A stretch of DNA of 13,728 nt from Pseudomonadota bacterium (GCA_023416455.1 JAEZHQ010000125.1:1-13728), one strand, 5' to 3'; positions 6,143 to 13,230 are shown, numbered from the stretch's first letter. Made by a program: numbers and translations. Notes: a model not told the origin generated them from the sequence alone.

Positions 6143-6837
6143 CGGCGCACATCCCCCTGGCGCTGCGGCTCGGCGGAATCGAGGTCGGCCAGAACCGTCT
6201 CGCCGCCGATGGCGGTCTGCCCGACGCAGACCAGCGGGGCGACGCCGTCGGGCAGATAGACATCGGTGCGGCTGCCGAAGCGGATCAGCCCGAAGCGCTC
6301 GCCCGCCTTCACCTCCTGGCCGGCCTTGGCCCAGCACAGGATGCGGCGGGCGACCAGGCCGGCGATCTGGACGTAGGCGATCTCGCGCCCGTCAGGCAGC
6401 CGCTGGCGGATGGACGCGCGCTCGTTCTCCTCGCTCGCCTTGTCCAGGGCGGCGTTCACGAAGGTGCCGCGATGGTACTCCGCCGCCAGGATGGTGCCGT
6501 CGGCCGGCACGCGGTTGACGTGGACGTTGAAGACGTTGAGGAAGATGCTGATGCGGGTGCGCGGCGCGTCGCCCATGCCGAGTTCGGGCGGCGGGACGGC
6601 CGGCACGATCATGGTCACGCGGCCGTCGGCCGGGCTGACGAGAAGGCCGGGCCGCGCCGGGGTGACCCGGTCGGGGTCGCGGAAGAAATACGCGCACCAC
6701 AGGGTCAGCACCAGCCCGAGCCAGCCGAGCGGTTCGGCGACGGCAAGGCCCAGGACCAGGGAGACCACGGCGAAGGCGGCGATGAACGGCCAGCCGGCGC
6801 GGTGAATCGGAACGACTACGGTATCAATGGCGGACAT
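6139..6837 (-). CDS. psd: Phosphatidylserine decarboxylase proenzyme (short form)
   Basis: Psd decarboxylates phosphatidylserine to phosphatidylethanolamine at the inner membrane. The 232-residue protein is of the short alphaproteobacterial type. It has N-terminal hydrophobic segments (about 15-50), the SPADG motif (68-72, with the conserved Asp71 needed for self-cleavage), the HVNRVPADG region (106-114) and RFGSRTDVYLP (186-196). Cleavage between Gly188 and Ser189 would turn Ser189 into the pyruvoyl cofactor and split the chain into a large beta and a small alpha subunit. The gene is first in the psd-pssA pair, with a 4-bp overlap. On the minus strand TAGAAT (6881-6876) is a possible -10 box, about 40 bp upstream of the start, but no clear -35 was seen. 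The ribosome binding site is weak. Confidence 0.97.
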   Translation of the reverse strand: MSAIDTVVVPIHRAGWPFIAAFAVVSLVLGLAVAEPLGWLGLVLTLWCAYFFRDPDRVTPARPGLLVSPADGRVTMIVPAVPPPELGMGDAPRTRISIFLNVFNVHVNRVPADGTILAAEYHRGTFVNAALDKASEENERASIRQRLPDGREIAYVQIAGLVARRILCWAKAGQEVKAGERFGLIRFGSRTDVYLPDGVAPLVCVGQTAIGGETVLADLDSAEPQRQGDVRR

Positions 6838-6965
6838 CGCCGTCTTCTAAGCCCTTGCTGCGTTCGGTGCGGGGCATTCTAGACGCCCTCCCCCGCCCTT
6901 TACAGAATTTTAGCGGGCGCGGCGGACACTCCACCCCCACCATCCTCAGGAATGAGCGAGCCCCC

Positions 6966-7430
6966 GTGACCGTTCCCCCCGCCCTTCTCCAGGCCATGCC
7001 GACGCTCGCGGAGGTCGCGCAGACGGCGCTTCCGTTCAATCCGGACACCTTCGTCATGACCCCCGACGGGGTGCTGGGCATCGCCAAGCCGCCGCGGCCG
7101 GCGCGGCTGCACTTCGTCGCCGACGGCCTGCCCTTCAGCATCGCCGTCAGCTTCGACGGCACCACCTCGGTCTCCCAGATCTGGGCCGAGGTCGGCCACA
7201 TCCCCTACACCGCGCAGTCGCCGGAGCGCCGCCGCCAGATCCTGGCCGTGCTGCGCGGCATCCCGGCGATGGCGCACGCCCGCTTCCTGGTCCAGGAAGG
7301 GCAGAAGATCTTGCTGTTCTCGGAAGGGCGGTTCGACGGGCATGCCGCACCGGAGGATCTGATCCACCAGACGGTCCTGGCCCTCCAGGAGGCGCGGCCC
7401 TTCCTGCGCCTGCTGGCGCCCTTGCTGTAG
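6966..7430 (+). CDS. Hypothetical protein, 154 residues
   Basis: I do not recognise this gene. The protein begins at GTG 6966, preceded by GAGCGAG as a modest ribosome binding site; an in-frame ATG at 6996 is an alternative, and an extension upstream to 6855 looks non-coding. It has no signal peptide or membrane segment. After a Pro-rich start come mixed beta-type segments (ARLHFVADGLPFSIAVSFDG, residues 47-65), helical SPERRRQILAVLRGIP (85-100), strands ARFLVQEGQKILLFSEGRF (105-123) and a final hydrophobic helix ending in LLAPLL. The strand-helix order and the last helix faintly recall the YbjN/type III chaperone-like fold, but this is a guess. Codon use matches its neighbours. It is divergent from psd and convergent with the LysM gene, whose stop is 21 bp away. 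Confidence 0.72.
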   Translation: MTVPPALLQAMPTLAEVAQTALPFNPDTFVMTPDGVLGIAKPPRPARLHFVADGLPFSIAVSFDGTTSVSQIWAEVGHIPYTAQSPERRRQILAVLRGIPAMAHARFLVQEGQKILLFSEGRFDGHAAPEDLIHQTVLALQEARPFLRLLAPLL

Positions 7431-7451
7431 GCCGGGCGCCGGGCCGGCGGT

Positions 7452-8732
7452 TCAGTTCGATACGGGCAGCGCGAAGATCTGGCCCGGATAGATCAGGTCG
7501 GGATCGCGGATCTGCGAGCGGTTGGCCTCGTAGATCTGCGTGTAGCGGACGCCCTGCCCGTAGGTGCTGCGGGCGATCCGCCACAGGCTGTTCCCGGGCT
7601 GGACGACGACGCTCCGGCCCTCGGGCAGGGAGGCCGGCACCTGGGACACCTGGACGGGAAGCTCGACTCGGGCGGTCACCTTGCCGGCCTCGGTCACCTG
7701 ATCGGCGCGCAGCGTGTAGAGTCCGGGCGTCACCGCGCGCTCGGGGCTGAGGCGCCAGCGCCCTTCGGGGTCGGTGTGCGCCCAGCCGACCAGGAGGTTG
7801 TCGAGATAGAGCTGCACCGCGCTGCCCGGCTGCGCCCGCCCGCCGAGCGCCACCTGCCCCTTGGCGTCGTAGTCCACGCTCTCCACCGACACGCCGCCCG
7901 GCGGCGGCGGCGCGGCCGGGTCGCGAGTCGCCGCGGAGGGATCCTTCGGGACGGTGGGAACCTGGAGGACGGTGCTGGCCCCGATGCCGGTGCGCGACAC
8001 CTCGATGGCCAGCGGGCCGGCCAGGGGGGCCGCAGCGCCGGCCGCCGAGGAGCCCCCGGCGAAGGTCTCGGCAACGGTGACGGCGGCTGGGGCGGAGGTG
8101 GGGGCGCTGGCGGGGGCGCTGGCGGCCGGTTCCGGAACCATCAGCACGACGACCCGCTCGGAGGGCGTGGCCTCGTCCGAGCCGGGCTTGTGCTCGGTGA
8201 GGTTCAGTTCGCGCGTGCCGGGGCCGAGCGGCTGGTCGGGCAGGAACACCCATTCGCCCCGCCGGTCGGCGGTCACCGAGCCCAACGGCTGGTCCCCGTC
8301 CTGCACGGTCACCGAGGCTCCCGGCGTGGCCCGCCCGGCGATGACGGCCGCGCCGTCGGGCGCGACGCGCACGATGTCGAAACGGGGACCCGCGGCCTCC
8401 ACCCCCGGGGCCGCTGCCGCCGAAGACGGCGTGACCTGCTGCGCCGCCGGAGGCGGCGTGACCGGCTGTGCCGCCGCCGGCGGAGGGGCCGGCTTTGCCG
8501 CCGGAGGTGACGTGACTTGCTTTGCCGCTGGAGGCGGCGTGACCTGCTTTGCCGCCGCCGGCGGCACTGGCCGGCCGTCGGTCGGCTTGGCGGTGGGCGG
8601 AATCGGAGCCACGGCGCCGAGGGCGAGGGTGGTGCCGCGCTGCGGGGGAGCCGCCGGTGCCAGCGTCAGATAGACGGCCGTCCCCGCCGCCAGGACCACC
8701 GCCACACCACCGAGAAGGAGAACGTAATTCAC
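7452..8732 (-). CDS. Membrane-anchored Ig-like/LysM envelope protein
   Basis: The 426-residue protein has one N-terminal membrane segment (residues 3-24), a long Pro/Ala-rich linker (25-115), an Ig-like beta domain (about 118-198), a second Ala/Pro linker, a second Ig-like domain (about 281-365, with GRAQPGSAVQLYLDN), and a C-terminal LysM domain (374-423: VVVQPGNSLWRIARSTYGQG then IYEANRSQIRDPDLIYPGQ). LysM binds N-acetylglucosamine chains of peptidoglycan, so the protein probably reaches from the inner membrane to the cell wall. Its role beyond binding is unknown. GTG 8732 was chosen because it begins directly before the membrane segment; a TTG ten codons upstream (8762) is possible. Neither has a good ribosome binding site. 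The linker carries five 9-residue repeats. Confidence 0.9.
   Translation of the reverse strand: MNYVLLLGGVAVVLAAGTAVYLTLAPAAPPQRGTTLALGAVAPIPPTAKPTDGRPVPPAAAKQVTPPPAAKQVTSPPAAKPAPPPAAAQPVTPPPAAQQVTPSSAAAAPGVEAAGPRFDIVRVAPDGAAVIAGRATPGASVTVQDGDQPLGSVTADRRGEWVFLPDQPLGPGTRELNLTEHKPGSDEATPSERVVVLMVPEPAASAPASAPTSAPAAVTVAETFAGGSSAAGAAAPLAGPLAIEVSRTGIGASTVLQVPTVPKDPSAATRDPAAPPPPGGVSVESVDYDAKGQVALGGRAQPGSAVQLYLDNLLVGWAHTDPEGRWRLSPERAVTPGLYTLRADQVTEAGKVTARVELPVQVSQVPASLPEGRSVVVQPGNSLWRIARSTYGQGVRYTQIYEANRSQIRDPDLIYPGQIFALPVSN
8415..8549. repeat. 5 x 27-bp tandem repeat in LysM protein linker
   Basis: Five in-frame 27-bp units encode KQVTPPPAA, KQVTSPPAA, KPAPPPAAA, QPVTPPPAA and QQVTPSSAA (residues 62-106), a Pro-rich spacer likely to vary in copy number between strains. 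Confidence 0.85.
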
Positions 8733-8951
8733 GGGCGCACCGCTGCAATCGCCGCCGACCAATCAGCTGGCCGGGCGGAGGATACCAGATCAACGTGCCC
8801 GAACAGAACATCGCCGATGGGTCATTTTCTTACCCGCAAGGGCGCCGCGCACCGCCTTCGCGTCCGGCCGCCGCAGGTCGGCGACGGTGCCGCGCAGGAA
8901 GAGCCAGGCGGGGTCCTGGGAAGCGCGTCTCGCCTCGGCCGCCGATCCGCC

Positions 8952-9140
8952 CTACCCTTTCAGGAAGCGGGCGGCCGCGGTCAGGGCGTCGGCGCCCATG
9001 CTTTTCATCGTCCGCTCGCTCTGCCGGGCCGGATCGGCGGGATCGGCGCCGGTCGCCGGCCCGGCCGCCCCTCCGAATCCCAGAAACAGAAGCGCTGCAA
9101 CCACAATGGCCGCCAGGGCGTTGACGAAACGCGGCTCCAT
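8952..9140 (-). CDS. Small single-span membrane or exported peptide
   Basis: A 62-residue frame begins at ATG 9140 with a strong ribosome binding site, GGGAGG (9151-9146), five bases before the start. Residues 6-26 (VNALAAIVVAALLFLGFGGAA) form a hydrophobic span that is either a membrane anchor or a signal peptide. The remainder is short, with charged DPADPARQSERT and a C-terminal helix-like ADALTAAARFLKG. No family is recognised. It lies upstream of the LysM gene on the same strand, 219 bp apart; nothing else coding is seen in between. The start signal and hydropathy make it a likely real gene, but without homologues this stays provisional. Confidence 0.6.
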   Translation of the reverse strand: MEPRFVNALAAIVVAALLFLGFGGAAGPATGADPADPARQSERTMKSMGADALTAAARFLKG

Positions 9141-9280
9141 GTGCCCCTCCCAATGGATCGATGCCGGTTGTCCGGCTAGACGCCCCGGCCGGGGTGCTAT
9201 TCCCTTGCTCTAGGTGTCGTCGGCCAGCGCCGGGGACCAGTGACGGGAACGTGTAGCCACCGGACGAGAAAGGGTGAGCG

Positions 9281-9865
9281 ATGAAGGTCCCGAAATCCGT
9301 CTGCGTCTATTGCGGTGCATCCAGCCGCGTGGCCGATCTCTACAAGGACGCCGCCCACGCGCTGGGCGAGGGGCTGGCCCGCCGCGACATCCAGCTCGTC
9401 TACGGCGGCGGCCGGGTCGGGCTGATGGGCATCCTGGCGGACGCCGCGCTGGCGGCCGGCGGCCACGTCGTCGGGATCATCCCCGAGCACATCCGGTCGT
9501 CCGAGGTCGAGCACACCGGCCTCAGCGAACTCCACGTGGTGGACAGCATGCACATGCGCAAGCGCATGATGGCCGACCGCGCCGACGCCTTCGTCGTGCT
9601 GCCGGGCGGGCTCGGCACGCTGGACGAGACCTTCGAGGTGGTGACCTGGAAGCAGCTCCGCCTGCACGACAAGCCCATCGTCGTTGTCGACGTGGACGGC
9701 TACTGGCGCCCGCTGATCGGCCTCATCGACCACATGATCGCGCAGGGCTTCGCCCAGCCCGGCCACCGCGCCCTGGTCAGCGTCGTGGACCAGGTGGATG
9801 AGGTCTTCCACGCCCTGTCCCATGAACCGGAACCGTCGCTCAAGCTCCGCACGCAGAGGCTCTGA
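9281..9865 (+). CDS. LOG-family nucleoside 5'-monophosphate phosphoribohydrolase (TIGR00730)
   Basis: The 194-residue Rossmann-fold protein carries the LOG signature: VYCGASS (9-15), VYGGGRVGLMG (40-50), the MHMRKRMM segment (90-97) and PGGLGTLDE (108-116), with Glu116 and an arginine of the MRKR segment as the expected catalytic residues. Family members split ribose-5-phosphate from nucleoside monophosphates; plant LOG enzymes and some bacterial ones release active cytokinins, others act on AMP or similar. Older annotations call them lysine decarboxylases, which is wrong for this motif. The start at 9281 follows AAAGGGTGAG. It precedes icd on the same strand by 256 bp, and the two probably have separate promoters. 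If the host is plant-associated, cytokinin production is plausible but not shown. Confidence 0.93.
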   Translation: MKVPKSVCVYCGASSRVADLYKDAAHALGEGLARRDIQLVYGGGRVGLMGILADAALAAGGHVVGIIPEHIRSSEVEHTGLSELHVVDSMHMRKRMMADRADAFVVLPGGLGTLDETFEVVTWKQLRLHDKPIVVVDVDGYWRPLIGLIDHMIAQGFAQPGHRALVSVVDQVDEVFHALSHEPEPSLKLRTQRL

Positions 9866-9940
9866 AGCGGCCAAGTCGCCGCCAAGTGGTAGGACCAGAG
9901 CCCTCTGTCCGCAACATTTTCCCCGCCGACCAGGGTCTTT

Positions 9941-9975
9941 GGGGCGCCACCGAACCTTTCTTTCGGCGGCGCCCC
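9941..9975. promoter_or_regulatory. Long inverted repeat next to the icd promoter region
   Basis: An 8-bp stem (9941-9948 with 9968-9975), one mismatch and a further 5-bp stem (9950-9954 with 9962-9966) close on a 7-base loop. No T-run follows. It ends 5 bases before TATATAAC (9981-9988), a possible -10 box, so it may be an operator or a weak end for the upstream gene's transcript. No -35 box was found. Confidence 0.4.
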
Positions 9976-10121
9976 GGTGCTATATAACCGCATCCGATTC
10001 CGTCCGAGGAGCCGGGAACCCGCACCCGCGGCGGCAACCCGGCCAACGCCCATGGATGGCGCGTCGGGCGCCCATCAAGGAAAAGACAACCCCCTTACCC
10101 GTTCGGGGAGAACTCGCACCC

Positions 10122-11345
10122 ATGACGAAGATTAAGGTAGCCAATCCGGTCGTCGAACTCGACGGCGACGAGATGACGCGCATCATCTGGCAGTTCATCA
10201 AGGACAAGCTGATCCTGCCCTATCTCGACATCGACCTTAAGTATTACGATCTTGGGATCGAGAACCGTGACAAGACCGATGACAAGGTCACCGTCGAAGC
10301 GGCCAACGCGATCAAGCAGTACGGTGTCGGCGTCAAGTGCGCGACCATCACCCCGGACGAGGCGCGGGTGACGGAGTTTAACCTGAAGAAGATGTGGAAG
10401 TCGCCGAACGGCACCATCCGCAACATTCTGGGCGGCACCGTCTTCCGCGAACCGATCGTCTGCTCCAACGTTCCGCGCTACGTGCCGGGCTGGACCAAGC
10501 CGATCATCATCGGCCGCCACGCCTTCGGCGACCAGTACAAGGCGACCGACTTCGTCGTTCCGGGCAAGGGCAAGCTGACCATCAAGTGGACGCCCGAGGG
10601 CGGCGGCGCCCCGATCGAGCACGAGGTCTACGACTTCCCCGGCGGCGGCGTCGCCATGGGCATGTACAACCTCGACGAATCCATCGAGGGCTTCGCCCAC
10701 TCCAGCTTCATGTACGGACTGGAGCGCAACTACTCGGTCTATCTGTCGACCAAGAACACCATCCTGAAAGCCTATGACGGCCGCTTCAAGGACATCTTCC
10801 AGCGGGTCTTCGACGAGTCCTACGCCGCGGCCTACAAGGCCAAGGGGCTGGTCTACGAGCACCGCCTGATCGACGACATGGTGGCCTCCGCGCTGAAGTG
10901 GGAAGGCGGCTTCGTGTGGGCCTGCAAGAACTACGACGGCGACGTGGAGTCGGACGTGGTGGCGCAGGGCTTCGGCTCGCTCGGCCTGATGACCTCGGTG
11001 CTGGTGACGCCGGACGGCAAGACCGTCGAGGCCGAGGCCGCGCACGGCACGGTGACCCGCCACTACCGCGAGCACCAGAAGGGCAAGGAGACCTCGACCA
11101 ACCCCATCGCCTCCATCTATGCCTGGACGCAGGGCCTGGCCTACCGCGGCAAGTTCGACAACACGCCGGACGTCGTCACCTTCGCCCAGACCCTGGAGCG
11201 GGTCTGCGTCGAGACCGTGGAGTCCGGCTTCATGACCAAGGATCTTGCCATCCTCATCGGTCCGGAACAGCCCTGGCTGACCACCAAGCAGTTCCTCGAC
11301 AAGCTGGACGAGAATCTCCAGAAGAAGATGGCCGCCGCCAAGTAA
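10122..11345 (+). CDS. icd: NADP-dependent isocitrate dehydrogenase (homodimeric type)
   Basis: Icd converts isocitrate to 2-oxoglutarate and CO2 with NADP in the TCA cycle, also supplying NADPH and the carbon skeleton for ammonium assimilation. The 407-residue protein is of the eukaryote-like homodimeric type, not the E. coli type. Substrate residues are present: SPNGTIRN (94-101, with Arg100), Arg109, Arg132 and Tyr139 in GRHAFGDQY, and Lys211. Metal-binding Asp251, Asp274 and Asp278 are in place. NADP recognition is supported by HGTVTRHYR (308-316, Arg313 and His314). The start at ATG 10122 matches the family start (MTKIKVANPVVELDGDEMTR); GGGGAG at 10105-10110 is a somewhat distant ribosome binding site. 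The gene has its own leader and ends in a strong terminator, so it is probably monocistronic. Confidence 0.98.
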   Translation: MTKIKVANPVVELDGDEMTRIIWQFIKDKLILPYLDIDLKYYDLGIENRDKTDDKVTVEAANAIKQYGVGVKCATITPDEARVTEFNLKKMWKSPNGTIRNILGGTVFREPIVCSNVPRYVPGWTKPIIIGRHAFGDQYKATDFVVPGKGKLTIKWTPEGGGAPIEHEVYDFPGGGVAMGMYNLDESIEGFAHSSFMYGLERNYSVYLSTKNTILKAYDGRFKDIFQRVFDESYAAAYKAKGLVYEHRLIDDMVASALKWEGGFVWACKNYDGDVESDVVAQGFGSLGLMTSVLVTPDGKTVEAEAAHGTVTRHYREHQKGKETSTNPIASIYAWTQGLAYRGKFDNTPDVVTFAQTLERVCVETVESGFMTKDLAILIGPEQPWLTTKQFLDKLDENLQKKMAAAK

Positions 11346-11373
11346 GGCGCGGACAAAAAGCCCGGGTGCGACG

Positions 11374-11398
11374 CCGCGTCCCAGTCAAAAGGACGCGG
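11374..11398. other. First hairpin downstream of icd
   Basis: An 8-bp perfect stem (ccgcgtcc at 11374-11381 with ggacgcgg at 11391-11398) has a 9-base loop. It lacks a following T-run and precedes the true terminator by 16 bp, so it may protect the icd mRNA 3' end. Confidence 0.5.
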
Positions 11399-11414
11399 TC
11401 AGCCGTTATAGAGT

Positions 11415-11450
11415 GCGGCGGGGAGCTTCACCTCCCCGCCGCTTTCTTTT
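11415..11450 (+). terminator. Rho-independent terminator of icd
   Basis: A perfect 11-bp GC-rich stem (11415-11425 with 11432-11442), a 6-base loop and the tract TTTCTTTT (11443-11450) form a textbook intrinsic terminator 70 bp after the icd stop codon. It separates icd from the Rossmann-domain gene. Confidence 0.88.
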
Positions 11451-11505
11451 GCACCGGCATCAGCTGTCGAACCCTTACAAATCAGCACCAGGACCAACCA
11501 AAGAA

Positions 11506-11886
11506 ATGCCCAACAAGACCTTCCGCATCGCCGTGATCGGCGCTGGCGAGACCGGCACCCCCCTGCTTCAAAAGCTTCTGGAGGCCCCCTTCGTGGAGCT
11601 TCTGGGGGTGGCCGATCTCGACCCCGAGGCGCCCGGCATCCGGCTCGTCCGCGCCAGGGGCGTGACCACGACGACCGACTTCATGGAGCTGGCCCGGCTG
11701 GGCGAAACGGTCGACGTGCTGATCGACGTTACCGGCGCCCCCAAGGTCCGCGAGGCGTTGCGCCAGCACATGCAGGACAGCGGCAACCACCACACGTTGA
11801 TCGTCCACGAGGTGGTGGTGCAGCTGCTGCTGTCGCTGCTGGCCGGCCAGCTCGTCCGCCTGAAGCACGAAGCGCTGGATTACTGA
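11506..11886 (+). CDS. Orphan NAD(P)-binding Rossmann-domain protein
   Basis: The 126-residue protein is a lone dinucleotide-binding domain: RIAVIGAGETGTPLLQKLL (7-25) holds the GxGxxG loop (12-17), the second strand reads LLGVADLDP (32-40) with an acid at its end, and VDVLIDVTGAP (69-79) matches the fourth strand. The catalytic domain of Gfo/Idh/MocA, homoserine or aspartate-semialdehyde-type dehydrogenases is absent, and a helical end (HEVVVQLLLSLLAGQLVRLKHEALDY, split here across 101-126) closes the chain. It may sense NAD(H) or NADP(H), or regulate a partner; this is inference. The start at ATG 11506 fits the domain start, though the ribosome binding site is poor. It lies between the icd terminator and a candidate terminator of its own. 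Confidence 0.75.
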   Translation: MPNKTFRIAVIGAGETGTPLLQKLLEAPFVELLGVADLDPEAPGIRLVRARGVTTTTDFMELARLGETVDVLIDVTGAPKVREALRQHMQDSGNHHTLIVHEVVVQLLLSLLAGQLVRLKHEALDY

Positions 11887-11895
11887 GGCGCGCGA

Positions 11896-11929
11896 GGGGG
11901 GCGCGCCGGAGCCGCGGTGCCCCCCTTTT
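11896..11929 (+). terminator. Candidate terminator after the Rossmann gene
   Basis: A 7-bp stem, ggggggc (11896-11902) with gcccccc (11919-11925), encloses a 16-base GC-rich loop and is followed by TTTT (11926-11929), starting 10 bp after the stop codon. A competing stem (11887-11893 with 11901-11907) overlaps it, so efficiency is uncertain. Confidence 0.5.
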
Positions 11930-11981
11930 CCCGATGCCGGCCGGCCACCACATGGTCGGGACCACCACCGGCGGGAAGCGC

Positions 11982-12590
11982 ATGAACGGCAAGGATCGGA
12001 CCAAGGCGTCGGCGCTGCTGGAGCGCCTGCGCGAGCGGGTTGCCGGCGACCGGCCGACGCTGGCCGAAGTTCTGGGTCACCTCGGCGACCGCGCGCCGGG
12101 CTTCCTGCTCCTGGCGCTGGCAATCCCGGCCGTGGTGCCGACACCCGGCGTCCCCGCCGGTCTTCTCTTCGGCACCGTGCTGGCGCTGGTCGCGATGCAG
12201 ATGATCGCCGGGCGCGACCGGCTGACGGTCCCCGGCTGGCTTGGCCGGCGCCGCGTCCGGCGCCGCACCCTCGATCTGGTGATCGCCAGGGCCGCCCCCC
12301 TGCTCGACCGCGTCGAGCGCCGGCTGCGCGCACGCCATCCGGCGCTGACGCACGCCGCGGTGATGCGGCCGCTCGGGGTCGTCGTCCTGCTCATGGGGGT
12401 GCTGATCGCGCTGCCGATCCCTTTCGGCAACACGCTGCCCGGCCTGGCCGTTCTGGTGATGGCGCTGGGTCTGATCGCACGGGACGGGCTGGCCGTCCTG
12501 ACCGGGCTGGGGCTGGGCGCGTTGGCGGCCGGGGTGTCGGCGGCGCTGCTGGCCGGGACCTACCGGGCGGTTGGCTCCGTCCCCGTCTGA
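11982..12590 (+). CDS. exoD: ExoD-family membrane protein
   Basis: The 202-residue protein has a soluble N-terminal helix (LLERLRERVAGDRPTLAEVLGHLGDRAPG, split across 12-40) and hydrophobic segments at about 41-75, 129-147, 150-167 and 170-195, joined by an Arg-rich cytoplasmic loop (89-118). The PIPFGNTLPG region (145-154) and the overall layout match the ExoD family. Rhizobial exoD mutants show altered exopolysaccharide and alkaline sensitivity; the biochemical role is unknown, so the symbol marks the family. ATG 11982 was chosen because CGGGAAG lies just upstream; in-frame ATGs at 11934 and 11952 lack ribosome binding sites. It is convergent with gcrA. Confidence 0.88.
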   Translation: MNGKDRTKASALLERLRERVAGDRPTLAEVLGHLGDRAPGFLLLALAIPAVVPTPGVPAGLLFGTVLALVAMQMIAGRDRLTVPGWLGRRRVRRRTLDLVIARAAPLLDRVERRLRARHPALTHAAVMRPLGVVVLLMGVLIALPIPFGNTLPGLAVLVMALGLIARDGLAVLTGLGLGALAAGVSAALLAGTYRAVGSVPV

Positions 12591-12677
12591 CGGCGAAGGC
12601 ACGCGACGGAGTCCATCACGTGCCCCTGGCGGGCTCCCCACCCCCGGGCGGGAGGGTTCGCCCTGTTTCCGGCCGGT

Positions 12678-13055
12678 TCAGGCGGCGCCGACGGAGCGGT
12701 CGCTGCGATCCTCGTCGCGCTTCTTGCCCGAGGAGGCCGGCTGGTAGGCGACCGCGGCGTGCTCCGCGCAATAGGGCAGGCCCGGCAGCGACGGCTTTCC
12801 GCAGAAATGGAAGTCCTGGTGCTTGGGATCGCCGACCGGCCATTTGCACATGCGCTCGGTCAGGGCGAGGATGGTCGCACCACGGGTCGGCTTCTTCTTG
12901 ATCGGCGAGGGCCGACCCGACAGGCCGAGCCGATGCGCCTTGCCGATGACCGCGTTGCGGCTGATGTCGCCCAGGGCATCCGCGATCTCACTCGCGCTCA
13001 GCCCCTGAGCCCAGAGATCCTTTAGTTGCTGAACCCGTTCGTCCGTCCAACTCAT
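12678..13055 (-). CDS. gcrA: GcrA cell-cycle regulator, compact form
   Basis: GcrA is an alphaproteobacterial transcription factor that binds sigma-70 holoenzyme and acts at promoters with CcrM-methylated GANTC sites to time cell-cycle genes. The N-terminal DNA-binding helix-turn-helix is clear: MSWTDERVQQLKDLW then GLSASEIADALGDISRNAVIGK and HRLGLSGRP. The C-terminal sigma-interacting region has CKWPVGDP (70-77), FHFCGKP (82-88), GLPYCAEH (92-99) and VAYQP; Cys70, Cys85, Cys96 and His99 look like a metal-binding set. At 125 residues it is much shorter than Caulobacter GcrA (173) because the Ala/Pro linker between the two parts is reduced to about 20 residues. GGGAGA lies before the ATG. The AT-rich upstream region (13090-13150) contains TTAACC, a possible CtrA half-site. 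Confidence 0.95.
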   Translation of the reverse strand: MSWTDERVQQLKDLWAQGLSASEIADALGDISRNAVIGKAHRLGLSGRPSPIKKKPTRGATILALTERMCKWPVGDPKHQDFHFCGKPSLPGLPYCAEHAAVAYQPASSGKKRDEDRSDRSVGAA

Positions 13056-13230
13056 CCCCTGTCTCCCAAGGTCCGGTATGCGGTGCCCTGATTAACCAAT
13101 ATGCATTTTGGCCAGACCGCCGTTTTCCATAAGCCGCAATATTTTGTGGCGGGCAGGAACGAACCTACCAGATGCACCGTCGCTGGGATAGGGGGGTTGA
13201 GCAACATTCCTGTGCATAAGTCCGTGGGCG

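Noticed and set aside
4481..6263. Two overlapping long open frames (592 codons plus, 545 codons minus) over pssA and the ACT gene
   Set aside because: Both are off-frame shadows of psd, pssA and the ACT gene, whose conserved motifs are intact.
8415..8549. CRISPR-like array
   Set aside because: The repeats are direct, contiguous, in frame and lack spacers; they encode a Pro-rich linker.
7147..8811. 554-codon minus-strand frame over the LysM gene
   Set aside because: Different frame from the one encoding the LysM and Ig-like domains; composition is Arg/Gly-rich without motifs.
13092..13097. TTAACC upstream of gcrA as a CtrA site
   Set aside because: Only a half-site; the second TTAA half seven bases away is missing, so it is mentioned with gcrA but not called.
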